Origin: JAIPGX01 sp041650475
GTDB taxonomy: Bacteria; Babelota; Babeliae; Babelales; UASB340
Assembly: GCA_041650475.1 (NCBI GenBank)
Contig: JBAZLD010000021.1
Coordinates: 1 to 17,867 of the forward strand
DNA length: 17,867 nucleotides
Reading direction: 5' to 3'
Below, in pieces: positions 1 through 7,675 of this stretch (position 1 is its first letter; each line of letters opens with the position of its first letter). The notes beneath the pieces are model-generated. The model had not been told where the DNA came from. It saw only the letters and a list, made by a program, of their open reading frames with translations, and did no database searches. A program made the translations under genes and the position numbers.

Positions 1-73
1 CAATAATTCTAGGAATAAGAAACAAGAAAACCTAGTTGAACATATTATGGTATCTTAAAAGGAGGAGTTCCAA

Positions 74-1399
74 ATGAGTAAAAAATTAATACTAGTGATG
101 GTCTTCGCGCTGGTGCTCGCATTTTCCTGCGCCGCTTACGCAGAAGTCCAGAACGTAAAAGTCGGCGGAGACATCAGCATTTGGGCGTTCGATCGCAATA
201 CGTTCAATTTTCAGGATGTTAAAAATCCTGCGTCACCATCAGTCGATGGCAACGGATTAGCGCAGATCGCCAATATCAAGATCGCTGCTGATTTGACTGA
301 TTCTGTGGCCGCAAACATCGTCCTGAGAAATGAAAGGCTTTGGGGAGTTGCAAACAGAAACGGCGGCAATGGTTCAGCAGGCGACAGCGATATTTATTTG
401 GCTGCCGGTTATGTTACCCTCAAAGAGATGTTTGAACAGCCGTTCACGCTCAAAGCGGGTACCATGGGAGTCAGATTAGGATCCGGTTTATTGGTCGGCG
501 ATGCCGATACCAACAGAGTAACCACTGGTCCTTTCAACTTCGAATTGGCTGATCTTTCACCGCGCAAGGCCTTTACCGGTTTTGTCGGTATATTGGATCT
601 TAAGCCTATTACGATAACCGGTGCTGCTTTAAAAGTAACTGAAGGCACAACAACCGTAGCTAACGATGATGTGAACGCATATGCCATCAACGTCGGCTAT
701 GATCTTGCTGAAGTCGGTATGCAGTCCGGTATCGGCGAAGTGTATTGGGTTGAGAGAGCCGGAAGAGACGCGAATTCAGGGAACACTCCGGTTGATAACT
801 ATGGTATCCGGATTCAAGCTTCGCCCGTTGAGAATTTCAACGCCGGCGCTGAATTCTGCTACCAGAGGTCGAAGATCGCAATCGCGAACGTGGCCGGTTA
901 TGAAGCTGCGCGTACCGGCGGCGACAGCAATACAGCAATTCTGTTGAATGCGGGTTACACCATGCCGGATGTCGTTATGGCGCCTGCATTTTCCGTTGAC
1001 TATACGAGATTGAGCAAGAACTGGAATGCTATGATGGAAGATATGACACCTGCCGACATAGCGAACGTGCTCTTCCCGAATACCAACGTCCAGTGCGTCG
1101 GTGTTACCGTTGCAGCTAAACCTATGACTGATGTAGGCGCAAGCTTGAGATATGCCTCCTTCCGCGCAGTCAAGGAAGTTCCCAACGGCGCATTCACAAG
1201 CAACTGGAAAGCTACTCCATATACAACGCAGGATAACAGAAACCTCGGCCAGGAACTCGACCTGCACCTTACCTATGACTATTCTGAAGATGTTCAGTTC
1301 GGTCTGATGGGCGGAATCTTCATGCCCGGTAGTGCATTTGGGCCGGATAATCGCGAGGATGCTACTCAGGTTATCGGTTCTATGAAGGTTACTTTCTAA
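74..1399 (+). CDS. Outer-membrane beta-barrel (porin-like) protein
   Basis: Predicted 441-residue exported protein. Residues 1-23 form a signal peptide (Lys-rich start, hydrophobic core, AYA before Glu24). The rest is rich in alternating short beta-strand-like segments with many Gly, Asn and aromatic residues, and the chain ends in Val-Thr-Phe. A terminal Phe is usual for barrels inserted by BamA. The role is probably a channel or structural protein of the outer membrane; no substrate can be read from the sequence. The start is well supported by AAAGGAGGAG about 5-10 bases upstream, and a strong hairpin terminator follows at once, so it is probably a monocistronic, highly expressed gene. It could belong to an alginate-export or carbohydrate-porin-like family, but I do not recognise the exact one. 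Confidence 0.75.
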   Translation: MSKKLILVMVFALVLAFSCAAYAEVQNVKVGGDISIWAFDRNTFNFQDVKNPASPSVDGNGLAQIANIKIAADLTDSVAANIVLRNERLWGVANRNGGNGSAGDSDIYLAAGYVTLKEMFEQPFTLKAGTMGVRLGSGLLVGDADTNRVTTGPFNFELADLSPRKAFTGFVGILDLKPITITGAALKVTEGTTTVANDDVNAYAINVGYDLAEVGMQSGIGEVYWVERAGRDANSGNTPVDNYGIRIQASPVENFNAGAEFCYQRSKIAIANVAGYEAARTGGDSNTAILLNAGYTMPDVVMAPAFSVDYTRLSKNWNAMMEDMTPADIANVLFPNTNVQCVGVTVAAKPMTDVGASLRYASFRAVKEVPNGAFTSNWKATPYTTQDNRNLGQELDLHLTYDYSEDVQFGLMGGIFMPGSAFGPDNREDATQVIGSMKVTF

Positions 1400-1421
1400 T
1401 CATAGTTCCAATGTAACAACC

Positions 1422-1454
1422 ACCCCTGGGAGAGAAATCTCCCAGGGGTTTTTT
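1422..1454 (+). terminator. Rho-independent terminator after the porin-like gene
   Basis: A perfect 12-bp stem (1422-1433 with 1438-1449) closes on a GAAA tetraloop and runs into six T residues. It sits 23 bases after the porin stop and just before the GH57 gene, so it should separate the two transcripts. Confidence 0.93.
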
Positions 1455-1468
1455 AATATCTCAAGCAT

Positions 1469-3022
1469 ATGCTCAATCTTGCCCTAATATATCATAATCA
1501 CCAGCCCTATTACAAAAATCTTTTGACCGGCGAGACCGACGTTCCGTGGGTGCGCCTTCACGGCACCAAGGATTATCTCGATATGGTGCTGATGCTTGAG
1601 AAATTCCCTTCTGTCAAGGCAACCTTTAATATGGTGCCGTCATTGGTCGAGCAAATCGAAGATTATCGGTCAGGACAGGTCAGGGATAAATTTCTGGATA
1701 TTTCCTATAAGCCGGCTCATCAATTGACCCATGATGAGCGGAAATTTGTCGTGGATAACTTCTTCATGATCAACCGTGATAAGGTCGTCGCGTTCCATCC
1801 GCGGTATTACGAGCTGTATTTTAAAGCGGCGAATAAACAGCATTTCGACGATCAGGATGTCCTCGATCTGCAGGTGTGGTTCAATCTGTCGTGGATCGAC
1901 CCCTATTTCAGGAATTCGATGCATGAGCTTCGGAGCATTGTCAATAAGGGACGATTCTTCAGTGAAGAAGAGAAGAAGGCCGTGCTCGATGCGCAGTTGA
2001 AAATACTTTCCGAGATCCTGCCCGGGTATAAAAAGTTCATGGATTCGAAACAGATCGAAGTTATCCTGAGCCCGTATTATCATCCTATCCTGCCGCTTTT
2101 ATACAATACGAAGCTGGCCAAAGAGGCTAATCCCAAAAGCACGCTGCCTGCGACCGGTTTTTCGTTTCCGCAGGATGCGCGGGCGCAGATCGCCTCAGGG
2201 GTCGCGCAATATATCGGCAGATTCAATCGGCAGCCCGAAGGGATGTGGCCGTCAGAAGAATCGGTATGCGATCACATTGTGCCGTATTTTATAGAATCGG
2301 GCATCAAGTGGATCGTGACCGATGAAGATATCCTGTTCAAGTCTTTGCGGCGAAAACGCAGTGCCAAAGCTTTGTATCAGCCTTACATGCTCAGGCGGGA
2401 GCAGGGTAGCTTGCAGGTGATCTTTCGTGACCGGAATCTTTCCGACCTGATCGGTTTTACCTATCCGCAATGGAACGCGGTCGATGCCGCGAACGATTTC
2501 ATGACACATCTGGAAAATATCGCCAAAGCGAACGCCGGTAAGGATGCCCTGGTAACGGTCGCTCTTGACGGCGAGAATGCCTGGGAGTATTACCGCAATG
2601 ACGGTCATGAATTCCTCCAAAATTTATACAGCCGGTTGGCGGACGCTCAGTTTGTCAAGACCGTTACCCCGGGCGAATATCTGCAGCAGTTCCCGGCAAA
2701 GGCTCAGATAAAACGGCTTGCCGCAGGATCGTGGATCTACGGTGAGTTTTCTAAATGGATAAACAATCCTTATAAGAATAAGGGCTGGGAATACCTCGCG
2801 ATCGCGCGGCAGGAATTACAGAAAATGGTCGATGAAGGCAAGCCGGTTTCCGATCTTGCCTGGAAGCAGATGTATATAGCAGAAGGGAGCGATTGGTTCT
2901 GGTGGTTCGGTGAGGATTACCCCGGCTACTTCGACCGCCTCTTCCGCATGCACCTGTCCAACTTCTACACCCTCATTAACCGTCCAATTCCAGAATACCT
3001 CAATAAGCCGATCTCCCCCTAA
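1469..3022 (+). CDS. Glycoside hydrolase family 57 protein (alpha-amylase-like)
   Basis: A 517-residue GH57 enzyme, a retaining family acting on alpha-glucans (amylase, 4-alpha-glucanotransferase, branching enzyme). Visible family motifs are HNHQP at residues 9-13, GMWPSE at 258-263 with Glu263 the likely nucleophile, and LDGENAWE at 366-373 with Asp367 the likely acid/base. There is no signal peptide, so it should act in the cytoplasm on storage glucan. The ATG lies only 15 bases after an in-frame TAA, with no alternative start between, and I see no Shine-Dalgarno upstream. The start is therefore forced although its ribosome binding is unusual. It follows directly behind the porin terminator, and no clear promoter is seen in the short gap. 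Exact specificity cannot be told from sequence alone. The CBM48-bearing ParA at 4590 makes glycogen a plausible shared theme. Confidence 0.9.
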   Translation: MLNLALIYHNHQPYYKNLLTGETDVPWVRLHGTKDYLDMVLMLEKFPSVKATFNMVPSLVEQIEDYRSGQVRDKFLDISYKPAHQLTHDERKFVVDNFFMINRDKVVAFHPRYYELYFKAANKQHFDDQDVLDLQVWFNLSWIDPYFRNSMHELRSIVNKGRFFSEEEKKAVLDAQLKILSEILPGYKKFMDSKQIEVILSPYYHPILPLLYNTKLAKEANPKSTLPATGFSFPQDARAQIASGVAQYIGRFNRQPEGMWPSEESVCDHIVPYFIESGIKWIVTDEDILFKSLRRKRSAKALYQPYMLRREQGSLQVIFRDRNLSDLIGFTYPQWNAVDAANDFMTHLENIAKANAGKDALVTVALDGENAWEYYRNDGHEFLQNLYSRLADAQFVKTVTPGEYLQQFPAKAQIKRLAAGSWIYGEFSKWINNPYKNKGWEYLAIARQELQKMVDEGKPVSDLAWKQMYIAEGSDWFWWFGEDYPGYFDRLFRMHLSNFYTLINRPIPEYLNKPISP

Positions 3023-3042
3023 GAACCTGGATCGACATCTTT

Positions 3043-3726
3043 TTAAAGATGGGGTCCGACCCCAATTTTTGGGGATATGTCTGTGGAAAACTCACTGGTC
3101 ATTTTTTTGATGTATGCGTCACTGCCGATGATACCGTTTTTATTAATTTGTTTCTCGATGAATTCGTCGTGTGATGCGTCCGTTTTGCTATTGACTAATT
3201 TCGCGTAATGCGCCCGGCGTTCTTCGAAAGTATCTCCGAGACTCAAATACCAGAGGTCGTAGTCCAGAATAGAATTGGGTTCTTTGTTTGCATAAAAATT
3301 ATAACTGCTCCAAGGATATTGATCAGGAGTTTGGACAATACCGGCTTTTACCGGATTGATATCAATATATCTGTGACATCTGCACAAGTACTGGTCATAT
3401 TGCACAAGCCCTGCCTTAAATCTGCCTTCAAATAAGGTGCCCGTGCGTTTACACTTTGCATTGATATACATTGCATATTTGCCATTGAGATGTTTCATCA
3501 ACAGACTTATATTATTGCGCTCAAGCGCTTCAAGTAAGAGATGATAGTGATTGGTCATAAGGCAGTATCCGTATATGTGGCATGGATACAATTTCTTAGC
3601 TTCAAGTAAATATTTGAGGAATATAAGATAGTCGACATGAGAGTAGAATAAGTTAGTCTTATTATTGCCACGCTGAGTAACATGGTACACGTAGCCTTCT
3701 CTTAGCATCCGCAGTTTCCTTGCCAT
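3043..3726 (-). CDS. REP-associated tyrosine transposase (RAYT, Y1_Tnp family)
   Basis: A 227-residue single-strand DNA transposase of the IS200/IS605-like HuH superfamily. The HUH pair is His60-Tyr61-His62 in NHYHLLLE, and the probable nucleophile is Tyr120 in HRYIDINPVKAG, both typical of RAYTs. These proteins nick REP palindromes and are usually single-copy and domesticated. Here the gene is bracketed by palindromes of the form GGGGTCNGACCCC: one overlaps the 3' end of the gene at 3051-3063, and two lie upstream at 3819-3867. The last codons (SPKIGVGPHL) are read from the palindrome itself. The start is supported by AAAGGAGGTGG on the minus strand just before ATG. It points against all neighbours, in the gap between the GH57 gene and the 4005 operon. 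Confidence 0.93.
   Translation of the reverse strand: MARKLRMLREGYVYHVTQRGNNKTNLFYSHVDYLIFLKYLLEAKKLYPCHIYGYCLMTNHYHLLLEALERNNISLLMKHLNGKYAMYINAKCKRTGTLFEGRFKAGLVQYDQYLCRCHRYIDINPVKAGIVQTPDQYPWSSYNFYANKEPNSILDYDLWYLSLGDTFEERRAHYAKLVNSKTDASHDEFIEKQINKNGIIGSDAYIKKMTSEFSTDISPKIGVGPHL
3045..3064. repeat. REP-like palindrome, 3' side of the RAYT gene
   Basis: Core GGGGTCCGACCCC at 3051-3063. The 20 bases 3045-3064 match the reverse complement of 3854-3873 exactly, so the RAYT gene sits between inverted copies. This copy lies inside the last codons and stop of the RAYT gene. Confidence 0.9.
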
Positions 3727-3818
3727 TTGCCACCTCCTTTGTAAAAAGGTTATTGTTTTGCTTCTAGTATAATTGACGCCTCAAGTCTATAAATCTCGCA
3801 CATATATTTTAAAGAAAC

Positions 3819-3873
3819 GGGGTCCGACCCCATTTGGAATTGTTAACAAAAAATGGGGTCGGACCCCATCTTT
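3819..3873. repeat. REP-like palindrome doublet, 5' side of the RAYT gene
   Basis: Two inverted cores, GGGGTCCGACCCC at 3819-3831 and GGGGTCGGACCCC at 3855-3867. Bases 3819-3835 pair with 3851-3867 across a 15-base loop, so the pair can form one long hairpin as well as two short ones. This is the layout expected of a REP doublet (BIME-like unit) served by a neighbouring RAYT. Confidence 0.9.
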
Positions 3874-3967
3874 ATCTACCCGTCGCTAGCTGTTTTCGCC
3901 TTCCTATATGTAGTATGGCCTATCATCCGCTAAACAATATATAGCGTTATTTTTCGTATTTAACCGC

Positions 3968-3996
3968 TTGACATCAAATGCGTTTTGTGTTATAAA
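3968..3996 (+). promoter_or_regulatory. Sigma70-type promoter of the 4005 operon
   Basis: TTGACA (3968-3973), a 17-base spacer, then TATAAA (3991-3996). The expected start of transcription, about 7 bases on, falls at 4003-4005, next to the ATG. The mRNA would then be leaderless or nearly so. No Shine-Dalgarno precedes the ATG, which agrees. Confidence 0.8.
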
Positions 3997-4004
3997 AATA
4001 TGTA

Positions 4005-4562
4005 ATGGAGAAGAAAGATATTTACGAGCATCTGGCAAAGATATACCTGGAAAATACTCCCGCGTACAAAGGTAATAAATCAAAGGCAGAGGATTACAAG
4101 ATTTATATTTTTGTAGGAATTGCGGTAGTGATCGTCGTCTCTTCGTTATTCCTTATCCCGTTCTCCCACAATCCTTCCAATTCGCTGACAACGATGGTGC
4201 TCGCGCCCGATCCGGTCAAGATCAATTATAAATTCAATCCTGTAAAGAAGGAAATGTACAGCTTTGACTTAAAGCGCCTTAACATCGCAGGCTACACGGC
4301 GCTTGCATTCTCGTTAAAAAAATCCAACTATTCCGATATCGTTTCCATGCGCGTAGAATTCCAGAGCATATTCAAGGAGCGGTCGGAAGTGTATGTAACC
4401 GATGTCCCGGGCAAATGGAAAGAATACACTTTGAAATTTTCGGATTTCAAAAACATCAGCGAATGGGCTGCGATGTCCGGCCTGATCTTCAGTGTTGAGG
4501 AGTGGAACACCAAGGATAACAAAGGTATTGTCTATATAGACAATGTCAGATTTATCAAGTAA
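4005..4562 (+). CDS. One-TM membrane protein with carbohydrate-binding-like periplasmic domain
   Basis: A 185-residue protein of unknown function. Residues 1-32 are charged and probably cytoplasmic, 33-53 form one transmembrane helix, and about 65-185 form a beta-rich domain outside the membrane. The end of that domain (GKWKEYTLKFSDF, then YIDNVRF) resembles jelly-roll carbohydrate-binding modules of the CBM11/CIA30 kind, in which the last strand carries an IDNVRF-like motif. This is fold-level resemblance only. The start follows from the promoter placement, which puts the transcript start at the ATG. The ParA-CBM48 gene lies 27 bases downstream with its own strong ribosome binding site, so co-transcription is likely. 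A shared link to a polysaccharide is an inference. Confidence 0.75.
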   Translation: MEKKDIYEHLAKIYLENTPAYKGNKSKAEDYKIYIFVGIAVVIVVSSLFLIPFSHNPSNSLTTMVLAPDPVKINYKFNPVKKEMYSFDLKRLNIAGYTALAFSLKKSNYSDIVSMRVEFQSIFKERSEVYVTDVPGKWKEYTLKFSDFKNISEWAAMSGLIFSVEEWNTKDNKGIVYIDNVRFIK

Positions 4563-4589
4563 GGGTCATATTAAAAAGGAGGGGTCTGT

Positions 4590-5723
4590 ATGCGCATCAT
4601 TGCAATCGCGAACCAAAAGGGAGGTTGCGGTAAGACTACCACTGCGGTAAATCTAGCTGCGTCTTTAGCCAGCAATAAAAAGAAGGTTCTCCTCATCGAC
4701 CTTGACCCTCAATCGCACGCAACGTTCGGCCTTAACATCAAGGCTGACTTGAGCATTTATAATGTCCTTTCCAAACTCACACACAAGAAAGTTAAACTCG
4801 AAGATATCATTAAACCTGTTGGCGTAAATTTCGACATCGCGCCTTCCAGCATTGTCTTAAGCGCCCTTGAGCAGGAGCTCTCAGGCGAGATCGGCCGCGA
4901 GGCGCGCCTTGTAGACACCATTCAGGGAATGAAGCTTAATTACGACTATGTCCTGATAGACTGCCCGCCTAATCTTGGCCTTTTGACCATCAACGCTATG
5001 CGCGCGACCGATGAGGTCATTATCCCGGTCGAGGCAAGTCGTTTCGCGATCGAAGGGCTGGGCCAGCTTCTCGACATTATCAACCTGGTGCGTGACCGCC
5101 TCAATCATTATGTCGATTTCCGGGTCCTGGTGACCAATTTCGATTCCAGGCTGCGCCATTCGTTTACCATGCTTGACAAGATCAAAGCAACCTTCAAGAA
5201 CCAGATGTTCTCTACCATTATCCATGTGAATGTCAAATTGAAGGAAGCCCAAAACGAAGGCACGCACATACTTAATTACGATAAATACTGCCGCGGCACA
5301 AAGGATTATTTCAGCCTTTCCCGCGAAATGATCACCGCAGATTCAAAGGCAGAGCAGGTTGTCGTTCCGGAAAAGGCCAAAGCTCCTGCGCCTGCAAAAG
5401 AGGCTAAGATGGAAACCCTCACAAAGCGCATGGAGACGATCCTTAAGGAAGAGCTGCCCAAGATCAAGCTGAACGAAGTAGAGCTCACCCTGCAGGCTCC
5501 CGGCGCGTCCAGGGTGTATGTAGCAGGCGATTTCAACGGCTGGAAGACAGACGATACCACGCTCATGGAACAGGATAACGGCGTGTGGAAAAAGCGCGTC
5601 AGCCTTACTGCAGGGCAATATCGCTACAAATTCGTCAAAGACGGTGAATGGATCGAAGATCCGGCTAATCCCAAAGTGGCTACAAATCCTTACGGCCAGA
5701 AAGACTCATTGATCGAAGTGTAA
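4590..5723 (+). CDS. ParA-family ATPase fused to a C-terminal glycogen-binding (CBM48/AMPK1-type) domain
   Basis: A 377-residue fusion. Residues 1 to about 250 are a ParA/Soj-type deviant Walker ATPase: KGGCGKTT at 10-17, LLIDLDPQSHAT in the A' region and VLIDCPPNLGLL as the Walker B segment. ParA proteins form nucleotide-dependent dimers that position cargo on the nucleoid or at the membrane. A linker rich in Ala, Lys and Pro (about 255-295) leads to residues 299-377. There VYVAGDFNGW, GVWKKRVSL and YRYKFVKDGEW are the signature of the AMPK-beta-like glycogen-binding module. A plain chromosome-partition ParA is about 255 residues and lacks this module, and no parB or parS is visible here. 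The start has AAAAAGGAGGGG just upstream. It may locate storage granules or glucan-linked machinery; that function is inference. Confidence 0.88.
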   Translation: MRIIAIANQKGGCGKTTTAVNLAASLASNKKKVLLIDLDPQSHATFGLNIKADLSIYNVLSKLTHKKVKLEDIIKPVGVNFDIAPSSIVLSALEQELSGEIGREARLVDTIQGMKLNYDYVLIDCPPNLGLLTINAMRATDEVIIPVEASRFAIEGLGQLLDIINLVRDRLNHYVDFRVLVTNFDSRLRHSFTMLDKIKATFKNQMFSTIIHVNVKLKEAQNEGTHILNYDKYCRGTKDYFSLSREMITADSKAEQVVVPEKAKAPAPAKEAKMETLTKRMETILKEELPKIKLNEVELTLQAPGASRVYVAGDFNGWKTDDTTLMEQDNGVWKKRVSLTAGQYRYKFVKDGEWIEDPANPKVATNPYGQKDSLIEV

Positions 5724-5734
5724 GAGGTGGTCAT

Positions 5735-6181
5735 ATGAAAAAAAAGGTTGCTAAGAAAAAAGCTGTGAAGAAGAAGCTGGTTGTCAAAAAGAAACCGGTT
5801 GTAAAAAAGAAACCCGTTGCTAAAAAGAAGCCCGTTGCGAAGAAAAAGCCTGTCGCTAAAAAGAGGCCGGCTGCTAAGAAAAAGCCGGTTGTTAAAAAGA
5901 AATCAGCTGCCAAAAAGAAGCTTATTGTCGCAATGGAAGGCACTCTTGTGGGCGAAATTACCCACTATTTCCCGCAGGTGAACGCCGCAGTGGTCAAGCT
6001 GCAGATCCCGCTGGCAGTAGGCGATATTATCAAAGTCAAAGGCCATACAACCGATTTTACCCAGCCCATTGCATCTTTGCAGATCGACCGGGTTGCGGTC
6101 CCTGCAGCCAAAGTAGGGGATGAAATCGGCCTGCAAGTCAAATCCCGCGTACGCCGCGGAGATATTGTAACTAAGCTTTAA
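5735..6181 (+). CDS. Histone-H1-like lysine-rich tail fused to a translation-factor-type beta-barrel
   Basis: A 148-residue basic protein. Residues 2-62 are a low-complexity tail built on a six-residue period (KKKPVV or KKKPVA), like bacterial H1-type nucleoid proteins. Residues 68-148 resemble the small beta-barrel of EF-Tu domain 2 and of U32 peptidase C-termini: GEITHYFPQVNAAVVKL, then VGDIIKVKGHTTDF, and a final RRGDIV. Tails of this type bind DNA or RNA through charge; the barrel may bind RNA or protein. The start has GAGGTGG 4-10 bases upstream, and the gap to the ParA stop is 11 bases, so the two are probably one transcript. A ParA next to a DNA-binding basic protein hints at nucleoid anchoring, which is inference. 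Confidence 0.8.
   Translation: MKKKVAKKKAVKKKLVVKKKPVVKKKPVAKKKPVAKKKPVAKKRPAAKKKPVVKKKSAAKKKLIVAMEGTLVGEITHYFPQVNAAVVKLQIPLAVGDIIKVKGHTTDFTQPIASLQIDRVAVPAAKVGDEIGLQVKSRVRRGDIVTKL
5786..5920 (+). repeat. 18-bp tandem coding repeat for the KKKPVA tail
   Basis: About seven degenerate 18-bp units encode the six-residue lysine-rich period. Codon choice varies between units (AAA/AAG, CCC/CCG/CCT, GTT/GTC), so this is an old, protein-level repeat rather than a recent slippage product. Confidence 0.8.
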
Positions 6182-6193
6182 TCCGTTACTTCA

Positions 6194-6224
6194 AAGACCC
6201 GGCCTCATTATGAGTCCGGGTCTT
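6194..6224 (+). terminator. Hairpin terminator after the lysine-rich protein gene
   Basis: AAGACCCGG (6194-6202) pairs perfectly with CCGGGTCTT (6216-6224), and an inner CTCA/TGAG stem extends it. A short T-rich stretch (GACTTTTC) follows. It lies 12 bases past the stop and closes the 4005-6181 unit. Confidence 0.8.
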
Positions 6225-6253
6225 GACTTTTCAAGGTGTCTTGATATTTCGAG

Positions 6254-6281
6254 TTGACATGTCGAATTTTCATGATACACT
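6254..6281 (+). promoter_or_regulatory. Sigma70-type promoter of the DUF4143 ATPase gene
   Basis: TTGACA (6254-6259), a 16-base spacer and TACACT (6276-6281). The expected transcription start, 7 bases on, is at or beside the A of the ATG at 6288, so the message is probably leaderless. No Shine-Dalgarno is present. Confidence 0.75.
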
Positions 6282-6287
6282 ATTAGT

Positions 6288-7439
6288 ATGCAGATACAAA
6301 GAACCGCAGAGATAGCGTTATTACGCAAACTTCTTAAAACTAATCCTATTGTCGCTATTTTAGGGCCGAGGCAATGCGGAAAGACCACGTTATCGGGTCA
6401 GCTTTCTGCTCAGTGGCCAACCGAAGTAACTACCTTTGATCTTGAGAATCCCAGAGATATACAGCGCCTTCAGAATCCATTGTTGGCATTTGAGGGCATC
6501 AAAGGGCTTGTTATTATTGACGAAATCCAAAGAGCCCCTGATTTATTCCCAGTTCTTCGCGTGCTCGCAGACCGTTCAGAAAAAACGAAATATCTGATTT
6601 TAGGAAGCGCATCGCGGGATTTGATACGCCAATCGTCCGAAACGTTAGCCGGACGGATCAGTTATTTAGAGATAGGCGGCTTTTCTCAGAAACTTGTGGG
6701 CAGCGCGAAAGCAGTGAAATTGTGGATCAGGGGGACTTTCCCACGGTCATTTTTGGCTTCAACTGAAGCCGCATCCTATCAATGGCGGCAAGACTTTATC
6801 GCAACTTTTTTAGAACGCGACATTCCTCAACTGGGGCTTAATATTCCTGCAAAATCATTAGGCCGGTTTTGGAGAATGTTGGCCCATTATCATGGACAGA
6901 TATTCAATGCCTCAGAGATAGGTAAAAGCTTGGAGGTATCCGATCATACAGCACAAAGGTATCTAGATCTGCTTTCCGGAACGTTTATGGTCCGCCAACT
7001 GAGGCCGTGGTTTTATAATACAAAGAAAAGAATTATAAAGCGGCCCAAGCTTTATTTTCGCGATTCGGGTATTTTGCATGCGTTACTCATGTTAGAGACA
7101 AAAAGGGACGTATTGCTTCATCCCCAACTTGGTGCGTCATGGGAAGGATTTGTTTTAGAGGAAGCGATACAGTCATTGAAACTTAGAGAAGACGAGGTAT
7201 TCTTTTGGGGGGTACATGCTTCTGCTGAGATTGACCTGGTTTTTGAGAAACAGGGAAGGCTCTATGGAATTGAAGTGAAATATTCGCAGGCTCCATCTTT
7301 TACACCATCCATGCGCACTGCTTTAGCTGAGCTATCTTTAAAGCACATTTGGGTTCTTTACCCAGGTACACAAGCGTATTCTTTGGATCGCAACGTTACG
7401 GTTCTTCCCTTGGCGGATTTAGATAAGATGAGAATATGA
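6288..7439 (+). CDS. AAA_14/DUF4143 family ATP-binding protein
   Basis: A 383-residue member of the widespread DUF4143 ATPase family. Walker A is GPRQCGKT at 26-33 and Walker B is VIIDEIQ at 75-81. LGSASRDLIRQS, near residues 104-115, matches the sensor region of the family. The C-terminal part (about 180-383) is DUF4143, ending with EIDLVFEKQGRLYGIEVKYS, a PD-(D/E)xK-like strand pattern typical of this family. Length is normal, and function in this family is unknown. Such genes are common, patchily distributed and often carried in accessory DNA. The start is set by the promoter, which places the transcript start at the ATG. Its stop overlaps the next start as ATGA. Confidence 0.9.
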   Translation: MQIQRTAEIALLRKLLKTNPIVAILGPRQCGKTTLSGQLSAQWPTEVTTFDLENPRDIQRLQNPLLAFEGIKGLVIIDEIQRAPDLFPVLRVLADRSEKTKYLILGSASRDLIRQSSETLAGRISYLEIGGFSQKLVGSAKAVKLWIRGTFPRSFLASTEAASYQWRQDFIATFLERDIPQLGLNIPAKSLGRFWRMLAHYHGQIFNASEIGKSLEVSDHTAQRYLDLLSGTFMVRQLRPWFYNTKKRIIKRPKLYFRDSGILHALLMLETKRDVLLHPQLGASWEGFVLEEAIQSLKLREDEVFFWGVHASAEIDLVFEKQGRLYGIEVKYSQAPSFTPSMRTALAELSLKHIWVLYPGTQAYSLDRNVTVLPLADLDKMRI

Positions 7440-7651
7440 GTGGTAGTAAAATGGTTGATATTACCAAAGTTTTTAAGAAGTATGAAAACAAATGGATAGC
7501 CCTAACGGATGATGATAAAGTTATTTCTTCAGGGAAGACCTTAGATGAAGTTGTAAAGAAGGCCAGAAGTAAGGGATTTAACTCGCCTGTTACCATGAAA
7601 GTTCCTAATTCTCGACATGAGCTAGTTTTGCACGTCGATGCCCGCATATAA
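7436..7651 (+). CDS. Small DUF5678-like protein
   Basis: A 71-residue protein that resembles the DUF5678 family (KYENKWIALTDDDKVISSGKT, then a helix with DEVVKKARSKG). The family has no known function. It overlaps the DUF4143 ATPase stop by four bases, so the two are translationally coupled. A second in-frame ATG at 7451 would remove five residues and is a possible true start, since neither start has a clear ribosome binding site. Confidence 0.7.
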   Translation: MSGSKMVDITKVFKKYENKWIALTDDDKVISSGKTLDEVVKKARSKGFNSPVTMKVPNSRHELVLHVDARI

Positions 7652-7675
7652 ATTCAAGAATCTTCCACTTAACCT

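Noticed and set aside
776..1267. 163-residue minus-strand open frame opposite the porin-like gene
   Set aside because: It is a shadow of a well-supported + strand gene with signal peptide and terminator, and it has no recognisable motif.
3819..3873. Possible simple terminator for the upstream region
   Set aside because: The two inverted GGGGTC palindromes have no T-tract and match the copy at the other side of the RAYT gene, so REP origin explains them better.
5731..5943. Phe/Leu-rich minus-strand open frame
   Set aside because: It is the antisense of the lysine-rich repeat; AAA/AAG runs read as Phe and Leu codons on the other strand.
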